The notes under the pieces were generated by a model. It ran no database searches. It was not told the DNA's origin and saw nothing but the letters and a program-made list of their open reading frames with translations. DNA of 13,753 bases from positions 1 to 13,753 of the forward strand of contig CAMOVS010000009.1 in assembly GCA_946627575.1 (NCBI GenBank), written 5' to 3'. The translations under genes and the position numbers were made by a program. How positions within the stretch are numbered: position 1 is the stretch's first letter; every line of letters starts with the position of its first letter. Positions 7,859-13,025 of this stretch are shown here, piece by piece. The stretch is from an uncultured Lachnospiraceae bacterium (GTDB lineage: Bacteria > Bacillota > Clostridia > Lachnospirales > Lachnospiraceae).

Positions 7859-8704
7859 ATGAAGCTGCTTGCAATAGATCTTGATGGAACATTATTACGT
7901 ACAGATTGCCGGATATCGGATTATTCCAGAAATGTACTCAATAAGGCTTTAAAACATGATATTATGATTATTCCTGCTTCAGGACGTTGTTTTCGAAGTG
8001 TTATGAAACTTCTTTCAGAAGTGGAAGGATTATCTTATGTTATAGGTTCCGGAGGAAGTACCATTACCTCTGTTAAAGGAAAGAAATTGATCCATCAGGA
8101 TGCATTTCCTCCGAAACTGGCTTCTGAGATATTTCATCATATATTCCAAAAGAATAATTTCGTTAGCATAAACAGTGGAAATGATGCCTATATACAGAGA
8201 GGATCTGAAGATGTCATGTACTCTTGTGGCATGGATAAGATATTATGTGATAATCTTATGGAGACTTATGTAAGATTATATTATCTGGACAGATCCATAT
8301 ATCGGGAGATCCTCCCGGTGAATAAGATCTGTATAGCCAGTATTGACCCTGAGGAACTATCTAGATGTCTGGAATGGTTGAATCAGTTTAATGAAGTGGT
8401 GTGTAATTATTCTACCAAGGATATTGTTGAGATTAGTCTGAAAAAATCCAGTAAAGGAAATGCTTTGGACTTGCTTTGTAATAGTATCAATGATAATTTC
8501 GATAATCAGGTTATAAGCAAAGAAGATATAATTGCGATCGGAGATAGCATGATAGATATTGATATGATACAATATGCTCATCTTGGAATTGCTGTAGATA
8601 ATGCCATGGAAGAAGTTAAGAAGGTGGCAGATAGAATTATAGCTTCTAATGATGAAGACGGGCCTGCACATCTGATTGAGACAATTATCAATAAAATAGT
8701 ATAA
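7859..8704 (+). CDS. HAD-superfamily hydrolase, Cof-type (class IIB) phosphatase
   Basis: Cytosolic Mg-dependent phosphatase of 281 residues, the normal length for Cof-like enzymes, which often act on sugar phosphates. Motif I is AIDLDGTLL with nucleophile D7 and acid/base D9. Motif II is IPASGR with S41. Motif III is the lysine in SSKGNAL (K199). Motif IV is AIGDSMIDIDM (226-236), with D229 and D233 as metal ligands. The usual asparagine of GDxxND is isoleucine here (I232), a small departure. The class IIB cap is the region around residues 80-190. The C-terminal AVDNAMEEVKKVADRIIASNDEDGPAHLI is classic for the family. AGGGGA at 7845-7850 precedes ATG by eight bases and overlaps the end of the membrane-protein gene, so the two are probably cotranscribed. 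Substrate unknown. Confidence 0.93.
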   Translation: MKLLAIDLDGTLLRTDCRISDYSRNVLNKALKHDIMIIPASGRCFRSVMKLLSEVEGLSYVIGSGGSTITSVKGKKLIHQDAFPPKLASEIFHHIFQKNNFVSINSGNDAYIQRGSEDVMYSCGMDKILCDNLMETYVRLYYLDRSIYREILPVNKICIASIDPEELSRCLEWLNQFNEVVCNYSTKDIVEISLKKSSKGNALDLLCNSINDNFDNQVISKEDIIAIGDSMIDIDMIQYAHLGIAVDNAMEEVKKVADRIIASNDEDGPAHLIETIINKIV

Positions 8705-8718
8705 ACGTATTTAACTAT

Positions 8719-8760
8719 AACCGCCGGGGTATCCTATTTATATAGGATACTCAGGCGGTT
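8719..8760. terminator. Hairpin between convergent HAD and QueG-like genes
   Basis: Outer arms AACCGCC (8719-8725) and GGCGGTT (8754-8760) and inner arms GTATCCTA (8729-8736) and TAGGATAC (8743-8750) enclose a six-base loop. The three-base stretches between outer and inner arms pair only partly. Neither side has a long T run, so it is probably a shared bidirectional terminator of modest strength. It begins 14 bases after the HAD stop and lies 20 bases past the end of the leftward gene. Confidence 0.7.
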
Positions 8761-8780
8761 ATTGCAATATATGATAATTG

Positions 8781-9845
8781 TTAATTATGGTGGTTTTCTT
8801 TAATATGATTGATGGCCCATTTTGCTGTTTTCTGCAGTTCTGGGTTCTCATGGTCTAAGAAGGGTGTAATCAGCTGACCTGCCTTAGGATTCTTGTCTGC
8901 TATCAAGGCACACATGGCATTAGCTTTCCACTTCCATGTGCTGCCTTTAGGCATGTACCAGAATCGGGGTTGAAAGTGTTCTTCCAAATATTCATCTGAC
9001 ATAGATAGTATTATTTCAGGATCTATAAATGGAGCAAATTCATCTTGCCTTGGAAAATCTCTTTTGGTCGGTCTCATTAGTATTTTTCTGTTAAAGGGAC
9101 AGGCTTCCTGACAAAGATCGCAGCCATAAAGCCAGCCTTCAAATTGAAGTCCAATATCTTCTTTTGTGACATCAGATCCTTCGGGATATTTGCATGTAAG
9201 AGGACTGATACATGTTCTTCTGTGCATAGTATAAGGTGATTCAAGACTCTTAGTGGGACATGCCTCCATGCATAGGTGACAGGAGGGTGGACAAGATTTG
9301 AATTGATGATTATGAACCAGACGAAGAGGCTGGTCAATTAACCATGCACTCATAGATACAAAAGAACCATGTTCTTCTGTATAAAGAAAATTATTCTTTC
9401 GTATAATTCCTAAACCAGCTTTTTCAGATACGTGACGTAGAGGAACAATACCACGATCAGGAAGATGAGCTATGCGTATATTCTTGGAAATAAGATAATC
9501 ACTTAATTGACTTTCCCAATTATGCTCTTCAGCATCTTTTTCATGTCTGTAATCAAAGGCATAGAGGCGACCAATTCGGTGATAATATGATTTTGGAAGA
9601 TGATAATCGCTGAAACCTACAGTACAGATAATAACAGATTTTGCCCAGGGATAATCGATCTCAGGATGGGCCATTTTATAATTATCTTCTGACTTAAATT
9701 CTTTATCATCGGGAAAATAAGCATATCGGGAATCTAGATATTCTGTATAACCTTCAAGGGCTTCATCTAAAGGAAGAATACCACAGTTAAGATAACCAAT
9801 CTCTATGGCTTTTGAATATATATCATGAACTATATTATGATTCAT
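8781..9845 (-). CDS. QueG-like double [4Fe-4S] protein (epoxyqueuosine reductase family)
   Basis: A 354-residue protein resembling QueG, the cobalamin-dependent iron-sulfur enzyme that reduces epoxyqueuosine to queuosine in tRNA. The N-terminal half carries the QueG fold signatures (WAKSVIICTVGF, RIGRLYAFDYRHE, KAGLGIIRKNNFLYTEEHGSFV). D130 lines up with the catalytic aspartate of QueG, but the usual DTxP context reads DRGI. Two ferredoxin-like clusters follow: CPPSCHLCMEACP (C185, C189, C192, C196), then C212, C218 and GCDLCQEACPFN (C242, C245, C249). Residues about 305-348 look like the HEAT-type C-terminal segment. The CPPSC spacing and the altered active-site loop suggest a divergent paralogue, so a different substrate is possible and I give no symbol. 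The start has AAAGGAG (complement of 9856-9862) ten bases upstream. It is the only leftward gene in the middle of the window. Confidence 0.85.
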   Translation of the reverse strand: MNHNIVHDIYSKAIEIGYLNCGILPLDEALEGYTEYLDSRYAYFPDDKEFKSEDNYKMAHPEIDYPWAKSVIICTVGFSDYHLPKSYYHRIGRLYAFDYRHEKDAEEHNWESQLSDYLISKNIRIAHLPDRGIVPLRHVSEKAGLGIIRKNNFLYTEEHGSFVSMSAWLIDQPLRLVHNHQFKSCPPSCHLCMEACPTKSLESPYTMHRRTCISPLTCKYPEGSDVTKEDIGLQFEGWLYGCDLCQEACPFNRKILMRPTKRDFPRQDEFAPFIDPEIILSMSDEYLEEHFQPRFWYMPKGSTWKWKANAMCALIADKNPKAGQLITPFLDHENPELQKTAKWAINHIKENHHN

Positions 9846-9939
9846 GGTCTGGAAACTCCTTTGAATAATAGAGGACTGATGGTTAAAAAAGATTGTAAAA
9901 TAACAGAGATAACAATACTTCTGTATAACTGTCGAAGTT

Positions 9940-9954
9940 TGATATAGTATATCA
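9940..9954. promoter_or_regulatory. 15-bp palindrome upstream of the QueG-like gene
   Basis: TGATATA and TATATCA flank a central G. On the minus strand it contains TATACT (9946-9951), a fair -10 for the leftward gene, but no good -35 lies at the right distance. It could be a weak promoter, an operator, or chance in AT-rich DNA. Confidence 0.3.
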
Positions 9955-9998
9955 TTAATCTTCCAGGTCTGCTATTAATCAAGTTATAATATAAATAA

Positions 9999-10014
9999 TG
10001 TTTCACGTGAAACA
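9999..10014. promoter_or_regulatory. parS site 1
   Basis: Exact TGTTTCACGTGAAACA, the Firmicute ParB-binding consensus. Palindromic identity extends two bases further each side (AATG...CATT). It nucleates ParB loading and spreading for chromosome segregation. Confidence 0.96.
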
Positions 10015-10060
10015 TTCTATTTATTATCTCAATATCGTTAGCAATATAACAGTTCAATAA

Positions 10061-10076
10061 TGTTTCACGTGAAACA
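10061..10076. promoter_or_regulatory. parS site 2
   Basis: Second exact TGTTTCACGTGAAACA, starting 62 bases after the start of site 1 and with the same CATTCT right flank. Confidence 0.96.
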
Positions 10077-10115
10077 TTCTGCTTATTATCTCAATATCGT
10101 TAGTAATATAACGGT

Positions 10116-10145
10116 TTAACAATGTTTCACGTGAAACATTGTTAA
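10116..10145. promoter_or_regulatory. parS site 3 within a 30-bp perfect palindrome
   Basis: The 16-base parS core is at 10123-10138. The symmetry continues outward to perfect 15-base arms, TTAACAATGTTTCAC and its reverse complement. The right half covers the likely -35 element of the parAB promoter. Confidence 0.95.
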
Positions 10146-10159
10146 GCTTATGTTATAAT
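10131..10159 (+). promoter_or_regulatory. parAB promoter with extended -10, -35 inside parS
   Basis: TATAAT at 10154-10159 is preceded by TG at 10151-10152, a perfect extended -10. Seventeen bases upstream, GTGAAA (10131-10136) matches TTGACA at four of six positions and lies in the right half of parS site 3. Transcription would start near 10166. ParB bound to parS should compete with RNA polymerase here. Confidence 0.7.
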
Positions 10160-10251
10160 GGTGGTTGTCACAGTCTGTTGTATTCTTTATTGTGGAATAT
10201 AACGATATATATTATATGCAAAGTTTATTACAAAGGATAAGTTTGTCAGAA

Positions 10252-10257
10252 AGGAGG
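10252..10257 (+). promoter_or_regulatory. parA ribosome binding site
   Basis: AGGAGG lies six bases before ATG 10264. It decides the parA start over an in-frame TTG at 10165, which lies at the predicted transcription start and would add 33 residues with no match to ParA. Confidence 0.9.
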
Positions 10258-10263
10258 AAGTCT

Positions 10264-11034
10264 ATGAGTAGAATGATAGCAGTTGCAAATCAAAAGGGCG
10301 GCGTAGGCAAGACTACGACTTCGATCAATCTGTCAGCTTGTCTGGCCGAAAAAGGGAAAAAGGTTCTTATTATTGATATGGATTCACAGGGGAACACTAC
10401 CAGTGGATTGGGATTTGAAAAGAATGACCTGGATAAAACTATTTATGAGGTTCTTAGAGATGAAATATCTATTGAGGAATCTATAAATGAAGTTGAAGGG
10501 TGTTTTGGTAATTTGGATCTTATTCCGGCCAACAGAAATCTTGCAGGAGCTGAGATTGAACTTATTACTGCAAATGATATGCAGTACATTCTGAAGAATA
10601 AACTCAAGCCGATAAGAGAATTATATGATTATATTATCATTGATTGTCCACCTGCTTTAGGTATGCTTACAGTGAATGCCATGACAGCTTCAGATACTGT
10701 TTTGGTTCCAATTCAATGTGAGTTTTATGCTTTGGATGGTTTGTCACAGCTTATATATACCATACAGCTTATTCAGGAGAATCTAAATCCGGATCTTTAT
10801 ATTGAAGGTGTTGTATTTACGATGTATGACGCCCGTACCAATCTTTCTCTTCAAGTTGTTGAGAATGTAAAAGATAATCTCAAACAGAATATCTATAAGA
10901 CTATTATTCCCAGAAATGTAAGACTTGCAGAGGCGCCCAGTCATGGATTACCTATTAATCTATATGATAAGAAATCCTCAGGAGCAGAGGCATACAGTCT
11001 TTTGGCGGATGAAGTGATAGAAATGGATCAATGA
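10264..11034 (+). CDS. parA: ParA (Soj) chromosome-partitioning ATPase
   Basis: Cytosolic Walker-type ATPase of 256 residues that binds the nucleoid non-specifically as an ATP dimer and is stimulated by ParB, helping segregate origins and, in Firmicutes, influencing DnaA. The deviant Walker A motif KGGVGKTT is at residues 11-18 with the signature lysine K11. Walker A' is DMDSQGN (38-44), and Walker B is YDYIIIDCPPALG near residue 120. VRLAEAPSHGLPI is the conserved C-terminal block. This is the chromosomal Soj type: it starts directly at the ATPase domain and lacks the N-terminal helix-turn-helix found in some plasmid ParA proteins. parB follows 13 bases downstream. Expression is probably ParB-controlled through parS site 3. 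Confidence 0.97.
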   Translation: MSRMIAVANQKGGVGKTTTSINLSACLAEKGKKVLIIDMDSQGNTTSGLGFEKNDLDKTIYEVLRDEISIEESINEVEGCFGNLDLIPANRNLAGAEIELITANDMQYILKNKLKPIRELYDYIIIDCPPALGMLTVNAMTASDTVLVPIQCEFYALDGLSQLIYTIQLIQENLNPDLYIEGVVFTMYDARTNLSLQVVENVKDNLKQNIYKTIIPRNVRLAEAPSHGLPINLYDKKSSGAEAYSLLADEVIEMDQ

Positions 11035-11047
11035 GAGGGGGATTGTT

Positions 11048-12061
11048 ATGGCAGTAAAAAAAGGTTTGGGAAGAGGCTTGGATATACTTATACCTAAAGA
11101 ACCTAAGAAAGCAATTAGTAATGGTAATAATAACAGCAATTCTTCCGGTTCAAAGGTAATACATAATTCTAAAGATCAAGCTGCATATGATTACAAGAAT
11201 ATGCATGATGAGAATGATCGAAAAGGTTTTAATGATCAAGACAGGTCGGGATTGGATCAAAGATCAAAAGAGTATACCATCCTGGATATCAATAAAATAG
11301 AGCCAAATCGTAATCAGCCAAGAAAACAATTTGATGAAGAAGGTATCGATCAATTGGCGGACTCCATCAAACAGTATGGATTGATTCAACCGCTTCTGGT
11401 TCAGAAAAAAGGTGATTATTATGAAATCATAGCTGGCGAGAGAAGATGGAGGGCTTGCAAGGAAGCAAATCTTAAGGAAGTTCCGGTTATTATCAAGGAT
11501 TATAATGACAGTGAGACATTGAAGGTTTCCCTGATTGAAAATCTGCAGAGAGAAAACCTTAATGCTATAGAGGAAGCTCAGGCTTATCAGATTCTAAAAA
11601 AAGAATATGGTCTGAAGCAAGATGAAATCGCTTCCAGTGTTTCTAAAAGCAGGACAGCTATTACTAATACCATGAGACTTTTAAAGTTGGATGAAAGAAT
11701 TCAGAATCTCATAGTGGAAGATCAGATTACATCCGGACATGGAAGAGCTCTTTTAGCGATTGAAGATAAAGAAATCCAATATAAGACAGCTCTTAAGATT
11801 AGGGATGATAATATGAGCGTGAGAGAAGCGGAGAGATTAGTTAAGAAAATCCTTGATCAATTAGAGGCTGAGAGTCTTTCTGAGAAAGTAGAAGAGAAGA
11901 ATGAGAATTATAATCTTCTGAAGGAAGTAGAGGAGAAGTTAAAAGAGATTATCGGCAGCAAGGTGATAATAAAAAATAAAAATAATAATAAAGGTAAGAT
12001 TGAGATAGATTATTATTCAAAAGAAGAGTTTGATAGGATTATAGAGTTTCTTCAGAAGTAA
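11048..12061 (+). CDS. parB: ParB (Spo0J) centromere-binding CTPase
   Basis: DNA-sliding clamp that loads at parS, spreads using CTP, recruits SMC and activates ParA. The N-terminal peptide KKGLGRGLDILI (residues 4-15) is the ParA-stimulating motif. The ParB/Srx domain runs about 75-165, with NRNQPRKQFD (88-97), the CTP-binding GERRWR (130-135) and ENLQRENLNAIEEA (164-177). The parS-reading helix-turn-helix is at 188-215 (LKQDEIASSVSKSRTAITNTMRLLKL). The C-terminal dimerisation domain, about 285-337, follows a charged linker. At 337 residues it is longer than the roughly 280 common in Bacillus, because residues 20-73 form an Asn/Ser/Asp-rich disordered linker (NGNNNSNSSGS). GAGGGGG at 11035-11041 sets the start. 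A parS site begins one base after its stop. Confidence 0.97.
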   Translation: MAVKKGLGRGLDILIPKEPKKAISNGNNNSNSSGSKVIHNSKDQAAYDYKNMHDENDRKGFNDQDRSGLDQRSKEYTILDINKIEPNRNQPRKQFDEEGIDQLADSIKQYGLIQPLLVQKKGDYYEIIAGERRWRACKEANLKEVPVIIKDYNDSETLKVSLIENLQRENLNAIEEAQAYQILKKEYGLKQDEIASSVSKSRTAITNTMRLLKLDERIQNLIVEDQITSGHGRALLAIEDKEIQYKTALKIRDDNMSVREAERLVKKILDQLEAESLSEKVEEKNENYNLLKEVEEKLKEIIGSKVIIKNKNNNKGKIEIDYYSKEEFDRIIEFLQK

Positions 12062-12062
12062 A

Positions 12063-12078
12063 TGTTTCACGTGAAACA
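12063..12078. promoter_or_regulatory. parS site 4, immediately after parB
   Basis: Exact TGTTTCACGTGAAACA one base after the parB stop codon, with AATG...CATT extension (12061-12080). It is 1,940 bases from site 3, so ParB loaded at either end can cover the whole parAB operon. Confidence 0.96.
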
Positions 12079-12096
12079 TTTAGGTAAAACAATTAA

Positions 12097-12106
12097 GTGA
12101 AACATT
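12097..12106. promoter_or_regulatory. parS half-site next to site 4
   Basis: GTGAAACATT repeats the right arm of parS with its flank, 26 bases after the same arm of site 4. The left arm (12089-12096) is not conserved, so it may be a decayed fifth site or chance. Confidence 0.35.
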
Positions 12107-12119
12107 TAATAAGAGACTA

Positions 12120-12149
12120 TTGTTCTTATGGTCAACTGGTTTTTATAGT
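12120..12149 (+). promoter_or_regulatory. Possible promoter of the DUF4446 gene
   Basis: TATAGT at 12144-12149 matches the -10 consensus at five of six positions; TTGTTC at 12120-12125, 18 bases upstream, is a weak -35. It would give a leader of about 50 bases. Read-through from parB is equally possible. Confidence 0.35.
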
Positions 12150-12208
12150 AACAGATAAATTCGATATCTTGAAAATACATAAATCATCTTTTAAGAGGAG
12201 CAATTCCT

Positions 12209-12829
12209 ATGGATAATAGTAAGATACTGACTTTTTTTAATATGGAACTGGATACCTTTATTATTGCAGTCACTATTATGACTGTGATTCTCATAATTAC
12301 ATTGTTTTTCTTATTGCTGGACTATTTAAAAATAAGAAAAAGATATATGGAGTTCATGACAGGGGAAACAGGTAAGAATCTTGAATACACAATTTATAAG
12401 AGATTCAGAGATATCGATCAGCTTAAGGTAGGACAAAAGGATAATGATGATCAGATTGAGATCATCTATGATATGGTTCGCAGAAGCTATAATAAGATTG
12501 GTATCTATCATTATAATGCATTTAGTCCTTCCAAATCATTTAACGGTGGAAGCATAAGCTTTGCTATGGCCATGCTTAACAGCAGTAATAATGGATTTGT
12601 ATTGAATGTTATTCATAATCGGGCAGGCTGTCATGTTTATCTAAAAGAGATTGTTGATGCTTCTTCAGAGATGACTTTGGCTGAAGAAGAGATGATAGCT
12701 ATCGAGAGAGCTATTAATAACAAGAAGGAGGATGTTCCACAAACTATAGATAAAGTTGATACAGTAGAAGAGGAGAGTATTGAGCAGGAGAAAGATGATC
12801 AGGTATCAGATCAGGATAAGGAAAATTAA
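12209..12829 (+). CDS. DUF4446 family membrane-anchored protein
   Basis: A 206-residue protein of the DUF4446 family, which is often found just downstream of parB in Firmicutes; its function is not established. One membrane segment spans residues 16-39 (TFIIAVTIMTVILIITLFFLLLDY), followed by a basic stop-transfer stretch (KIRKRY), so the rest probably faces the cytoplasm. Residues 55-95 are charged and helical, likely coiled coil. The family core is 96-148: KIGIYHYNAFSPSKSFNGGSISFAMAMLNSSNNGFVLNVIHNRAGCHVYLKEI. A short TLAEEEMIAIERAI helix (156-169) follows, then a low-complexity acidic tail (173-206). GAGGAG at 12195-12200 sets the start. Context suggests a link to chromosome segregation or the cell envelope, but no role is shown here. 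Confidence 0.88.
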   Translation: MDNSKILTFFNMELDTFIIAVTIMTVILIITLFFLLLDYLKIRKRYMEFMTGETGKNLEYTIYKRFRDIDQLKVGQKDNDDQIEIIYDMVRRSYNKIGIYHYNAFSPSKSFNGGSISFAMAMLNSSNNGFVLNVIHNRAGCHVYLKEIVDASSEMTLAEEEMIAIERAINNKKEDVPQTIDKVDTVEEESIEQEKDDQVSDQDKEN

Positions 12830-12856
12830 ATAAAAGATTATAGCAAAAGATCATAC

Positions 12857-12916
12857 AAACGGCTGTCTGATAAGCTGGTTCGTATTGTGAACCAGCTTAT
12901 CAGACAGCCGTTTTTT
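12857..12916 (+). terminator. Long-stem terminator after the DUF4446 gene
   Basis: Perfect 23-base inverted arms at 12859-12881 and 12889-12911 enclose a seven-base loop GTATTGT. Two more A-T pairs extend the stem and a T6 tract runs 12911-12916. After a short asymmetric break, TCATAC (12851-12856) can pair with GTATGA (12919-12924). It lies between convergent genes and could also act on the leftward transcript, though its T run on that strand is only three bases. Confidence 0.88.
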
Positions 12917-12924
12917 GTGTATGA

Positions 12925-13025
12925 GCATTCAAGATCACGGAAATATCATCATGCATGGTGGAATAGGCAATAGTCTCATGCTAATGCTGTTGACCTTTGA
13001 GTAATTATTACTATTATTTATTTTA
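12925..13025. other. Intergenic spacer, nothing recognised
   Basis: About 100 bases between the long hairpin and the end of the leftward aminotransferase gene. It becomes AT-rich toward 13000-13025. I see no gene, RNA or repeat here. Confidence 0.6.

Larger units (their letters stand above)
9999..10122. repeat. Two 62-bp tandem units, each headed by parS
   Basis: Unit 1 (9999-10060) and unit 2 (10061-10122) match at 56 of 62 positions; all six differences are transitions. Beyond parS itself, a 21-base stretch (10021-10041 and 10083-10103) starting TTATTATCTCAATATCG is identical. A third parS begins exactly where a third unit would, but the sequence after it diverges into the parAB promoter. 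Confidence 0.93.
9846..10263. other. Non-coding region holding the parS array and the parAB promoter
   Basis: This 418-base AT-rich gap separates the leftward QueG-like gene from parA. It holds a 15-base palindrome (9940-9954), three exact parS sites in a 62-base tandem arrangement, the parAB promoter and a leader of about 98 bases. I saw no DnaA-box cluster and no convincing small gene in it. Confidence 0.85.

Noticed and set aside
9842..10057. A 71-residue minus-strand open frame across parS sites 1-2
   Set aside because: No Shine-Dalgarno sequence, no family resemblance, and it reads through the parS palindrome, which happens to encode MFHVKH on this strand. It is non-coding DNA.
10165..10263. 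Upstream TTG start giving ParA 33 extra residues
   Set aside because: The TTG is at the predicted transcription start, has no Shine-Dalgarno sequence, and the added residues match nothing in ParA. ATG 10264 has AGGAGG at ideal spacing.
9846..10263. Replication origin (oriC) in the parS region
   Set aside because: AT-rich and near par genes, but no TTATCCACA-type DnaA boxes were seen. The origin is more likely outside the window.
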